Both the position numbers and the translations under genes were made by a program. Positions 24,322 to 32,446 of a stretch of 64,000 nt of DNA are shown piece by piece. Within the stretch, counting starts at the first letter, position 1; the number at the start of each line of letters is the position of its first letter. The notes below the pieces were generated by a model. That model did no database searches, was not told the DNA's origin, and saw only the letters and a list, made by a program, of their open reading frames with translations. The DNA lies in assembly GCF_007671725.1 (NCBI RefSeq), contig NZ_VCNM01000002.1, positions 558,001 to 622,000 on the forward strand. The letters run 5' to 3'. Source of the stretch: Halorubrum depositum (lineage in GTDB: Archaea > Halobacteriota > Halobacteria > Halobacteriales > Haloferacaceae).

Positions 24322-26961
24322 TCAACCGGATCCGCCCTCGGAAACGGACTCGTTCCCAACGAGATCAACGTTCGTGACTTCGATCCGCGTGCCGGCCGCG
24401 TCGCTCGGTATCACGCGGATATCCCAGCCGTGCGCCTCCGTGATCTCTTTGACGATTGCGAGCCCGAATCCGGTTCCCTCGGAGCTGGTCGAATACCCCT
24501 TACTGAAGACGTCGTCACGGTCTTCCTCGGGGATTCCGGGTCCGTCGTCCGCCACGTAAAACCCGTGATCGAGATCGCCGACCGTGACCGTCACGCCCTC
24601 CCCGCCGTGCTCGACCGCGTTCCGGAACAGGTTCTCCAACAGCTGCTGGAGGCGAGACGGATCCGCCCAAATCGTGCGTTGCGTCCGTACCTCAAGCGTG
24701 GCGTCGCGCGTTTCGAAGCTCCGCCAACACCGCTCGCTGAGTGCGCCTAGATCGACCGGGTCCGGCTCGCTGACCGGCTTCCCCTCTCTGGCGATCGTGA
24801 GGAGGTCGTCTATCAGCGCCTCCATCCGCCCGTGGGCGTGTCGCACTTTCTCGAGGTGTGACTCCTCTCCGTTTTCACGGGTCAGCTCCAACCAGCTCTC
24901 GGCCACCTGTAACGGACTTCGCAGATCGTGGCTCACGATGCTGGCGAACTCCTCCAAGCGAGCGTTCTGTTCCTCCAATCGGGAGTTCTGTTCCTCCAAG
25001 CGAGCGTTCTTCTCCTCTAAGCGATCCTTCTTCTCCTCTAACCCTCGGATACGTCGCTTATATTCGGTGATGTCTCGGGCCGTCACGATCCCGGCAAAAA
25101 TCTCGCCGGTCTCGTCTCTGACCGGGATGGAGTGAAGGCAGTAGTCCCGGTCCGAAAACTGCAGCTCACACCGTCTGGATTCGCCGTCCAGCGTCGAACT
25201 GTACAGCTCTCGAATCGTTTCCAGCGTCTCACCGTCGAATATCGCGCTGATATGTTCGCCTTCGACGGTTTCGGGGTCGATATCGAGTTTTTCGAACCCC
25301 TCTCCGTGCGCACGCTGATACCGGAGGTCGGGGCCGAACACGAGTACGGCCCCCTGTTGGAAGTTCTCGGCGAGCGTCCGGTAGAGGTTCTCGCTCCGCG
25401 TGAACGCGCGTTCCCGCTCCCTCCGATCGGTGACGTCGCGTCCGATAACCAAGTGTTGGCCCGGTACGATGTCGGCCGTGGCCGAATACTCGACGACGCG
25501 TTCGTCCCCGTCCGATCGAACCATCGGGAGCTCTCCCTCGTACGTTCCGGTCGCTTGGAGCTCCGACCACGCCGCTTCGAGCTCGGAGACGTCCCCGGCG
25601 AACTCGTCGAGAGTGAGCCCGAGGAGGTCGAACTGCGTGAGCCCGAACACCCCGGTCGCGTGCTCGTTCGCGTGCATGATCACTCGGTCGTCGTTGACGA
25701 GCACCATCGCGTCGAAGGACTCCTCGAAGACGGCTTCGAACTGGTCGCGGCCGTGCTGGAGCGTCCGGGGCGGTCGGTTCTGAATCGGTGACGGATCCGC
25801 ACGTACTCGGGGGAGCGTTACCGTTACGGTCGTGCCCTCGTCGGTGACGGTCGTGTCGATACCGCCGTCGTGGGTGGTCACGATCCAGTGGACCATCCAG
25901 AGTCCGAGTCCGCTCCCGTGGACGAGCGGTGTCTCGACGCCCTGGTCTAGCACTTTCCGCTCCTGCTCGGGGAGCCCAGGCCCGTTATCGATCACACTGA
26001 GTGTGACGGTTTCGGACGTCGCCTCGACGCGTACCACGACGGCGGGATCGTCGGCGTGGGTGAGGGCGTTCTCCACGAGCTCCCGGAGGGCCAGTTCGAG
26101 GCTGGGCATCACTTCGAGCGTGATGTCGGTCGCCCCTTCGACGGTGAGCCTCGCGCCGCCGTCGTCGACGCCGACGGTCGAAGTCAGGTTATCGAGGAGC
26201 GATTCGAGGGCGACCGGCTCCCGGTTGAACTGAGTGGAGACGACGTGTTCGAGTTTCCGGGCCTTGTCGCCCAGGGCGATGATCTGGTCGATGTTCTCCA
26301 GGATCGTCTCGTCGAATCCCGGACGGGCGTGGTCGGGAATGCTGTCGAGGAGCATTCTGACGCGACCGCGGACGACGCTCATGTTGTTGCGGAGGTTGTG
26401 ACGCAACACCCGGCTGAGCACGGAGATCGAGTTGGCACGCAGCGTTAGCGTCTCTTCGGTTCGTTTCCGTTCGAGCTCCCGTTCCAGGAGCCGAGCGATG
26501 AGCTCCGCGAACAGCGTGTCGCTCTCGCCGAACGGCTCGTCTCGAGCGGACTCCGAAACGAAACAGACCGTCCCGTAGACGTCCTCCCCGAGAACGAGAG
26601 GAGTGCCGTGATAGCAGCGTAGCCCGTGGGTCTCGAACGCGAGGTCGTCTTCCCAGCCTTGGGCGGGGGCGTCGTGGAGCGCGAGCGAGGTCGTCTCGTC
26701 GATCGCTCGCCGACAGTAGGTCGACCGCGGGTCCAGCGTCAGCCCGGTCGGAAAGCTCCCGTCCGGGGGGTCGGTGCTGACGATGACCTGCCAGAAGTCC
26801 GTGTCTCGGTCGATCCGCGTGAGGTGGGCGTGGTCGACCCCGAGATAGCGTTCCCCCAGTTCGAGGGCGGCCTGCGCCTTCTGTTCGAACGCGCAGTCCC
26901 GCTGTACGATCTCGTAAAGTTCGACGTGAGGGCTCTCGGTAGACGGCGATTCAGAACTCAT
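24322..26961 (-). CDS. Hybrid sensor protein with two complete histidine-kinase modules
   Basis: 879 aa, cytoplasmic, with no membrane helix. Order: GAF domain (about 18-165); first kinase with His188 in RVLRHNLRNN, N-box ELVENALTHA (about 294) and G-boxes DNGPGLP and GSGLGLWM; PAS (about 405-515); PAS (about 520-635); a coiled coil with heptads RLEE[KQ]N[AS] (about 645-671); second kinase with His678 in SIVSHDLRSP; second HATPase with LLENLFRNAVEHG, DDGPGIP and GTGFGLAI. Both modules keep the phospho-His and ATP-site residues. Most kinases have one transmitter, so this looks like two kinases fused. No response regulator lies nearby. It sits inside the tRNA-Leu-repeat segment. Confidence 0.93.
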   Translation of the reverse strand: MSSESPSTESPHVELYEIVQRDCAFEQKAQAALELGERYLGVDHAHLTRIDRDTDFWQVIVSTDPPDGSFPTGLTLDPRSTYCRRAIDETTSLALHDAPAQGWEDDLAFETHGLRCYHGTPLVLGEDVYGTVCFVSESARDEPFGESDTLFAELIARLLERELERKRTEETLTLRANSISVLSRVLRHNLRNNMSVVRGRVRMLLDSIPDHARPGFDETILENIDQIIALGDKARKLEHVVSTQFNREPVALESLLDNLTSTVGVDDGGARLTVEGATDITLEVMPSLELALRELVENALTHADDPAVVVRVEATSETVTLSVIDNGPGLPEQERKVLDQGVETPLVHGSGLGLWMVHWIVTTHDGGIDTTVTDEGTTVTVTLPRVRADPSPIQNRPPRTLQHGRDQFEAVFEESFDAMVLVNDDRVIMHANEHATGVFGLTQFDLLGLTLDEFAGDVSELEAAWSELQATGTYEGELPMVRSDGDERVVEYSATADIVPGQHLVIGRDVTDRRERERAFTRSENLYRTLAENFQQGAVLVFGPDLRYQRAHGEGFEKLDIDPETVEGEHISAIFDGETLETIRELYSSTLDGESRRCELQFSDRDYCLHSIPVRDETGEIFAGIVTARDITEYKRRIRGLEEKKDRLEEKNARLEEQNSRLEEQNARLEEFASIVSHDLRSPLQVAESWLELTRENGEESHLEKVRHAHGRMEALIDDLLTIAREGKPVSEPDPVDLGALSERCWRSFETRDATLEVRTQRTIWADPSRLQQLLENLFRNAVEHGGEGVTVTVGDLDHGFYVADDGPGIPEEDRDDVFSKGYSTSSEGTGFGLAIVKEITEAHGWDIRVIPSDAAGTRIEVTNVDLVGNESVSEGGSG

Positions 26962-27171
26962 CGGAGGACACCCCGGTGGCGGACGGCCGGAGTCGGCCGT
27001 GCCGTAGCACGGATGCCAAGCGGGTACCGACGGTGGTCATAAAACCAACATCACCCAGTGACATGTAATGTGTCTATGATAAAAATCCCACGGTTATGGC
27101 ATGGTATACCAAGCATTCAGATTGTTCCATTTAGATATATCTGGAAAATGTTTGCGGATGCGGATCGGTTC

Positions 27172-27193
27172 GGCTCGAATCCGGTCCCGCGCA
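27172..27193 (+). repeat. Fifth, distal copy of the tRNA-Leu 3' end
   Basis: GGCTCGAATCCGGTCCCGCGCA differs from the tRNA at one T-stem base only. It lies 3.2 kb beyond the tRNA and directly follows an AT-rich stretch, consistent with a distal attachment site. Confidence 0.8.
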
Positions 27194-27357
27194 CGCGTCT
27201 CCGATCGGTTTCCGACTCCCGACCGCCAGTCGAAACCGAGCTATCCTCAACGCTTGCCGCCGACTGCGTCCCTGCACAAACGCGACCGGTATCGGAGACC
27301 CCCGACAGCGTTCGCCGTTGTGACCCGCGTTAAACCGTTCCGGGCGGATGAGCGGGT

Positions 27358-28506
27358 ATGGACACAGAGTTCGCGTACTGGGTCCCGAACGTCAGCGGCG
27401 GGCTGGTCGTGTCGGACTGGGAGACGGAGACGGACTGGACGTACGACTACAACCTCGATCTCGCCCGGACGGCGGAGGCGGTCGGCTTCGACTACGCGCT
27501 CGCACAGGCGCGGTTCTTCGGCAGCTACGGCGCCGAAAAACAGCTGGAGGCGCTGTCGATCGCCAACGCGCTCGCGGCGCAGACCGACGAGCTACACGTC
27601 ATCGGCGCGGTGCATCCGGGCCTGTGGGAGCCCGGCCCGCTCGCGAACTTCATCGCCACCGCCGACCGCATCAGTGACGGTCGGTTCTCGATCAACGTCG
27701 TCTCCGGCTGGTTCAAAGGCGAGTTCACCGGGTTCGGCCAGCCGTGGCTCGCGCACGACGAGCGGTACGCCCGCTCGACGGAGTTCATCGAGGTCCTGAA
27801 AGCGCTCTGGACCGAGGACCGGGCGACGTACGACGGCCGCTTCTACACGATCGGGAAGGACATCGACGGGTTCGAGGGCGCGCCGTTGGAGCCGAAGCCG
27901 GTGCAGGACCCGTCCCCGCAGGTGTTCCAGGGCGGGAACTCGCAGGCGGCCCGGGAGATGGCCGCGAAACACGCCGACGTCCTCTTCATCAACGGCGGGA
28001 GCCTCCAGGAGATCCGCGCCGTCATCGAGGACGTCGAGGAGTACGCCGCGGAGTTCGGGACAGAGCCGCCCCGGTTCGCCGCGAACGCGTTCGTCATCCA
28101 GCGCGAGACGGAGGCGGAAGCGAAAGAGGTCCTCGAGGGGATCATCGAGAACGCCACCGACGAGGCGGTCGACGCGTTCAGAGAGCAGGTGAAACAGGCC
28201 GGCCAGTCGTCGGCCGAGGGCGACGGGATGTGGTCGGACTCCGACTTCGAGGACCTCGTCCAGTACAACGACGGGTTCAAGACCGGGCTCATCGGGACCG
28301 ACGAGCAGATAATCGAGCGCGTCCGGAAGCTCGACGCCGTCGGCGTCGACGTCGTCCTCGCGGGGTTCCTCGACTACGGCGAGGAGCTCGAACGCTTCGG
28401 CGAGACGGTCATCCCGGCGGTCGAGTCGGCCGACCCGCTCGATCCGGACGAGGTCGACGGGGTCGACGAGATCGAGACGGTCGGCGGCGCGAAGGTGGCT
28501 CGGTAG
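27358..28506 (+). CDS. Dimethylsulfone monooxygenase-like FMNH2-dependent enzyme (SfnG/LLM class)
   Basis: 382 aa. The opening FAYWVPNVSGGLVVSDWE and the middle DRISDGRFSINVVSGWFKGEF, PWLAHDERYARS and VFQGGNSQAAREMA are characteristic of SfnG, which oxidises dimethylsulfone to methanesulfinate with FMNH2 and O2. The luciferase-like TIM barrel covers about residues 5-350. It overlaps no other gene, starts behind a GTTAAACC box 25 bases upstream, and is followed without a gap by its probable flavin reductase. Substrate assignment rests on motif memory. Alkanesulfonate-type activity is the alternative. Confidence 0.8.
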   Translation: MDTEFAYWVPNVSGGLVVSDWETETDWTYDYNLDLARTAEAVGFDYALAQARFFGSYGAEKQLEALSIANALAAQTDELHVIGAVHPGLWEPGPLANFIATADRISDGRFSINVVSGWFKGEFTGFGQPWLAHDERYARSTEFIEVLKALWTEDRATYDGRFYTIGKDIDGFEGAPLEPKPVQDPSPQVFQGGNSQAAREMAAKHADVLFINGGSLQEIRAVIEDVEEYAAEFGTEPPRFAANAFVIQRETEAEAKEVLEGIIENATDEAVDAFREQVKQAGQSSAEGDGMWSDSDFEDLVQYNDGFKTGLIGTDEQIIERVRKLDAVGVDVVLAGFLDYGEELERFGETVIPAVESADPLDPDEVDGVDEIETVGGAKVAR

Positions 28507-29103
28507 ATGACCGACCGAACGCTCCTCGGGATCGTCGGCAGCGTCTCCGCCGACTCCCGGACGCGGACCGCGGTCGAGATCGCGCTGGACGCGGCGGCCG
28601 ACGAGCGTGGCGTGGAGACCGAAGTCCTCCACCTCGCCGACTACGACCTCGCGACCGCGGACGGACGCGGGATCGACAACCACGAGGGCGACACCGCGGA
28701 CGCGCTCGAGCTGATCGTCGAGGCCGACGCGTACGTCGTCGGCACGCCCGTCTACCGCGGGTCGTACTCGGGCGCGCTGAAGAACCTCCTCGACATGGTG
28801 CCCCGCGGCGAGTGGCAGGGCGACGTGGCGCCGTTCGAGAACGCCGCGGTCGGGCTCGTCGCGACGGGCGCGACCGACCACCACTTCCTCGCGGTCGACC
28901 AGGAGCTCCGGCCGGCGTTCGCGTTCTTCGGCGCCCACGCGGTCGGGGGCGCGACGTACGCGAGCGGCGCCGACTTCGAGGACGGCGAGCTCGTCGACGG
29001 GAGAGTCCGCGAGCGCCTCGCGACGCTCGGCGAGGCCACCGTCGAACTGGCGGCGGCGATCGACGGCTCGGCGGCGCTCGGGTCGCTCGGGCCCGCGGTG
29101 TAG
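28507..29103 (+). CDS. NAD(P)H-dependent FMN reductase (SsuE/MsuE type)
   Basis: 198 aa flavodoxin-like. The FMN phosphate loop GIVGSVSADSRTR is near the N-terminus, then VVGTPVYRGSYSGALKNLLDMV (about 78-99), the typical flavin-contacting segment. It starts the base after the monooxygenase stop. It most likely supplies FMNH2 to that enzyme for sulfone or sulfonate sulfur scavenging. Confidence 0.87.
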   Translation: MTDRTLLGIVGSVSADSRTRTAVEIALDAAADERGVETEVLHLADYDLATADGRGIDNHEGDTADALELIVEADAYVVGTPVYRGSYSGALKNLLDMVPRGEWQGDVAPFENAAVGLVATGATDHHFLAVDQELRPAFAFFGAHAVGGATYASGADFEDGELVDGRVRERLATLGEATVELAAAIDGSAALGSLGPAV

Positions 29104-29136
29104 CCGTCTCACCGGCGTGCGTGGGAACGACCGTCG

Positions 29137-29286
29137 CTACTCGCGCGGCTTCGAGAGGTTCTCGACCTCGCCGCCGCAGTCGGGACACGTCGAGAGCCTG
29201 TCAGCGACGCCGTGGCGGGCGAGACACTCCCGGCATTCGTAGTGGGTCACCGCCTCACCGGTGGATGGAGTAGTGTTCCTTGTCAT
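29137..29286 (-). CDS. Rubrerythrin-like zinc-ribbon mini-protein (49 aa)
   Basis: A short frame from the ATG at 29284-29286 to the TAG at 29137-29139. It encodes a 49-residue protein with two knuckles, YECRECLARHG and STCPDCGGEVEN, a CxxC-(n)-CxxC zinc or iron ribbon. Such rubredoxin/rubrerythrin-like tiny proteins are common single genes in Halobacteria. It converges with the flavin reductase gene. Function is not known; metal binding is predicted from the cysteines. Confidence 0.78.
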   Translation of the reverse strand: MTRNTTPSTGEAVTHYECRECLARHGVADRLSTCPDCGGEVENLSKPRE

Positions 29287-29420
29287 CACGTATCAGAGGC
29301 GCCGCTCGGAGATAAGCCGTCGGGTGCGACGCCGAGCGCGCCGGCCCTCCCTGTTATCCGCATTTTCGCGAGGATCCGGACATCGGGTGCCGCGATCTCG
29401 CCGTGACGAAAACAGATTTC

Positions 29421-29428
29421 GTGTACAC
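29421..29428. promoter_or_regulatory. GTGTACAC palindrome before the aminotransferase gene
   Basis: A perfect 8-base palindrome in the AT-richer intergenic region. It lies about 25 bases upstream of the ATCATATG box (29451-29458) that probably drives the leaderless gene at 29485. It belongs to a set of similar sites at 34260, 34282, 36606, 40697 and 42487. Placement upstream of the TATA box would allow activation. Confidence 0.5.
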
Positions 29429-29484
29429 TGTCATGGATTGCTGGTTGCACCAATCATATGTGGGCGTATTGTATCGGTTGACCC

Positions 29485-30846
29485 ATGGCGGGACCGCCGA
29501 TCCACGAGCTACACTTCGCGGAGGAACCGAGCGTCGATCAAGTTCCCGGTCCGAACTCGCGTCGCCTCCTCGACAGACAGGAGGCGATCGACAGCAGCGC
29601 GGTCGCGTACCCGAACGACATTCCGCTCGCGTTCGAGGAGGGGCGCGGCGCGACGCTGAAAGACGCGGACGGGAACGTCTTCCTCGACTTCTTCGCCGGC
29701 ATCGGCGTCTACAACGTGGGGCACGCGAACCCCTACGTCAACGAGGGCGTCCACGAACAGATCGACAAGCTCACGCACACCGTCGACTTCCCGACCGAGC
29801 CCCGCCTCGACCTCATCGACAAGCTCGACGAGATCGCGCCCGGGGACCTCGCCGGCAACAGCCGGTTCGTCTTCGGCGGTCCCACCGGCAGCGACGCCGT
29901 CGAGGCGTCGATCAAGCTCGCGAAGTACAACACGGGCGGCCGCGGGCTGCTCGCCTTCCGGAACTCCTACCACGGGGCGACGACCGGCGCGATGAGCATC
30001 ACGTCCAACAAGAAGTTCAAGAAGCCGTACGCGCCGCTCCTCCCCGACGTGGTCCACGCGCCGTTCCCGTACCCGTTCCGCGAGGGGCGGAGTCCCGAGG
30101 AGTCGGTCGACCGCGCGCTCGAGGAGGTCAGAGCGATAATCGAGGAGCCGTACGGCGGCCTCACGGACCCGGCCGGCATCTTCGCCGAGCCCATTCAGGG
30201 CGAGGGCGGCGTCGTCGTCCCGCCGGAGGGATTCCTCTCCGGGCTCCGCGAGATCGCCGACGAGAACGACCTCCCGCTGGTGTTCGACGAGATTCAGGTC
30301 GGGATGGGGCGCACGGGCGAATGGTGGGCGTCCGAGCATTACGACGTGACGCCGGACGTGATGACGACGGCGAAGGCGCTCGGCGGCAACGGCCAGCCGC
30401 TGTCGGGGACGATGTACCGCGAGGACCTCGACACGTGGGGGCCGGGCGACCACGCGGGCACCTACCGCGGCCACGTCCCCGCCATGGTCGGCGGCCTGCG
30501 CGCGATCGAGTACATCCAGTCGCACGACCTGCTCGACCACGCGACGGAGGTCGGCGCGTGGATCCGCGACCGCCTCCGCGACGCCGGCGACGGCGACCCG
30601 GGGCTCGGTCAGGTCCGCGGCAAGGGGCTGTTCGTCGGTGCCGAGTTCGTCGACGCCAACGGCGACCCCGACGACGACCGCGTCGAGGCGATCCAGGAGT
30701 ACTGCTACGAGCACGGCGTCCTCGTCTGGACGGCGGGCCAGTACAGCAACGTGCTGCGGCTGCTCCCGCCGCTCGTCCTGACGCAGCGGCAGGCCGAAGT
30801 CGGCACCGAGATCATCGCCGACGCGATCGCTGCGACCGCTGAGTAG
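29485..30846 (+). CDS. Class III PLP aminotransferase (candidate diaminobutyrate/omega-amino acid transaminase)
   Basis: 453 aa. The family pattern is complete: [39 protein letters not shown] (phosphate cup), [24 protein letters not shown] (the Asp that pairs with the pyridine N) and the PLP Lys in [11 protein letters not shown]. It transfers an amino group from an omega-amino compound to 2-oxoglutarate. With ectoine hydrolase 3.5 kb downstream and a shared operator motif, conversion of 2,4-diaminobutyrate to aspartate semialdehyde (DoeD role) is a reasonable guess. GABA or ornithine are alternatives. Confidence 0.85.
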   Translation: MAGPPIHELHFAEEPSVDQVPGPNSRRLLDRQEAIDSSAVAYPNDIPLAFEEGRGATLKDADGNVFLDFFAGIGVYNVGHANPYVNEGVHEQIDKLTHTVDFPTEPRLDLIDKLDEIAPGDLAGNSRFVFGGPTGSDAVEASIKLAKYNTGGRGLLAFRNSYHGATTGAMSITSNKKFKKPYAPLLPDVVHAPFPYPFREGRSPEESVDRALEEVRAIIEEPYGGLTDPAGIFAEPIQGEGGVVVPPEGFLSGLREIADENDLPLVFDEIQVGMGRTGEWWASEHYDVTPDVMTTAKALGGNGQPLSGTMYREDLDTWGPGDHAGTYRGHVPAMVGGLRAIEYIQSHDLLDHATEVGAWIRDRLRDAGDGDPGLGQVRGKGLFVGAEFVDANGDPDDDRVEAIQEYCYEHGVLVWTAGQYSNVLRLLPPLVLTQRQAEVGTEIIADAIAATAE

Positions 30847-30918
30847 CGGCGTGCGGCGACGTTGACGCCGTCGGCGTCTGAGCCGCCCGTTACGTGGGGA
30901 TCGTACCGTCGGAGGGCG

Positions 30919-31716
30919 CTATATCAGGGAGATCGCGATGACGGCGACACCCGCGATCCCGGCGGCGATACCGGTTCCGCGAGCGAACCGCTCGCCCCAT
31001 GAGACGGTCCGTTCGAGCGAGAGGACGACCGTGATGAGCGCCATCCAGACGATGTTCATCGAGCCGACGACCACCATGAACGCGAACAGCGCCCAACAGC
31101 AGCCGACACAGAAGACGCTGAACTCCCAGCTCGTCCTGACGGCCCCGCGGACGCCCGGCCGGTGGTGACTCATGAGGAAACCGAGCGGCGAACGGCAGTA
31201 CCGCAGGCACCGACGTTTGTACGGAGACACCTGATAGGCCGCCAACAGCAGAAGCGTTCCGCCCATCAGGAACCCGGCGTATCGGTGTCCGATGGTCGCG
31301 AGGGGGACCACCGCGTTGACGGCGAGCGGCACGATCCCTGTCAGCGTCCAGACGAGCGCGTACGTGCCCATGAACGCGACGACCCGCGCGGCCTTCCCCG
31401 CCGTCGTCGTCCCCTCGAGCGTCTTGTAGTAGAGTCTGAACAAGGGCACCGACGACGGGTACATCATCGCGATCATCATCACGCCCCACATGGCCACGTA
31501 GAGGCCGGTGCCGGTGAGTCCGTTCGACAACGCCGTCAGCTCCGGCACCCCGGGATCGGCCATCTGCATCCGCACGTCCACGGCGCCCCCCGTCGTCGGG
31601 AGCCGGCGAGTGACGATCGCGAGCCAGGCCAGCAGCGCGATCACGTAGGTGACGAGCGCGACGGCCGGGACGTCGTCACCGGGGAACCGCTTTCGGAACG
31701 AGTCTCGGAGATGCAT
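30919..31716 (-). CDS. DUF2182 membrane protein, predicted metal-binding
   Basis: 265 aa with about seven membrane helices. Hallmark segments are YVAMWGVMMIAMMYPSSVPL (Met-rich, about 74-93), SPYKRRCLRYCRSPLGF (about 164-180) and WEFSVFCVGCCWALFAFMVVVGSMN. Met, Cys and His clusters in the membrane suggest copper or another soft metal. It is the second gene of a pair with the DUF1326 protein; this pairing recurs in bacteria and archaea. Function is unproven. Confidence 0.85.
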   Translation of the reverse strand: MHLRDSFRKRFPGDDVPAVALVTYVIALLAWLAIVTRRLPTTGGAVDVRMQMADPGVPELTALSNGLTGTGLYVAMWGVMMIAMMYPSSVPLFRLYYKTLEGTTTAGKAARVVAFMGTYALVWTLTGIVPLAVNAVVPLATIGHRYAGFLMGGTLLLLAAYQVSPYKRRCLRYCRSPLGFLMSHHRPGVRGAVRTSWEFSVFCVGCCWALFAFMVVVGSMNIVWMALITVVLSLERTVSWGERFARGTGIAAGIAGVAVIAISLI

Positions 31717-31732
31717 GGAAATCGGACCGCGA

Positions 31733-32344
31733 TCAGGCGTTCGCGAGCTCGAAATCCCCGAGGAACGAGTTGTTTCCCGAGACGTCCCACTCGAACGCGT
31801 CGTCGTAGGAGACGGTCGCGGTGGTCGATTGACCCATGCTCATTTCGAGCGTCTCCGTGAGCGGATGAGGTGAGATCGCGCCGAGATCACCGTTGAAGCC
31901 GTGTTTCCCGACCGCCTCCGTGGAGATGGCGTCGCCGACCTCGACCGAGAAGTTCGCGCCGTCTCGGGAGAAGGAGACGGGAGCGGTCGCGACGTCGGCG
32001 CTTTCGATATGGGCGTCGGCCGCCGCGGCGAAGATGCCGCCCGCTCGGCCGAGGTAGATGTCCTCGATCGCGGCTCGCTGCTCTTCGACGGCGGTTTCGT
32101 CGACGATGAGCACGACGTTCCAGGCGGTCTCCGGATCGAACATGACCCCCTCATCCGTGCGAATGAGCAGCGCGACGTCGAGTCCGCTCAGGTCGACGTC
32201 GCCGTACCGACCGTCCTCGATGTGAAACACGAACGAGCCCGTACAGACGCCGCCGTCGGGACGCTCCATCGCGATGCATTGACAGATGACGTCGCAGTTG
32301 CACGCTTCGACGTAGTCACCGGAGATCGACCACTGTTGTGTCAT
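31733..32344 (-). CDS. DUF1326 domain protein, partner of DUF2182
   Basis: 203 aa and soluble. The N-terminus WSISGDYVEACNCDVICQCI is the family signature with three conserved Cys (CNCDVICQC). The rest is beta-rich, with VCTGSFVFHIEDGRYGDVDLSGLDV typical of DUF1326. It lies 16 bases before the DUF2182 gene. A soft-metal chaperone or sensor for the membrane partner is plausible. Confidence 0.85.
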   Translation of the reverse strand: MTQQWSISGDYVEACNCDVICQCIAMERPDGGVCTGSFVFHIEDGRYGDVDLSGLDVALLIRTDEGVMFDPETAWNVVLIVDETAVEEQRAAIEDIYLGRAGGIFAAAADAHIESADVATAPVSFSRDGANFSVEVGDAISTEAVGKHGFNGDLGAISPHPLTETLEMSMGQSTTATVSYDDAFEWDVSGNNSFLGDFELANA

Positions 32345-32446
32345 TGGTGAACACCGAACGCCGGTACACCGGTAGACACGATAAAGATTCCTAACGAAAG
32401 ATCGTGATATTCAGGGTCGTCGGACAGTCTCGCCCGAGCGGACGCC

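Larger units (their letters stand above)
24240..27193. mobile_element. Putative tRNA-Leu-associated insertion carrying a histidine kinase
   Basis: The fourth and fifth copies of the tRNA-Leu 3' end (24240-24260 and 27172-27193) bracket about 2.9 kb that contains only the double histidine kinase gene and a short AT-rich stretch (27040-27170). This layout equals an element inserted at a tRNA 3' end with its distal attachment site still present. No integrase gene remains. The boundary repeats are seen; the insertion history is inferred. Confidence 0.45.
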
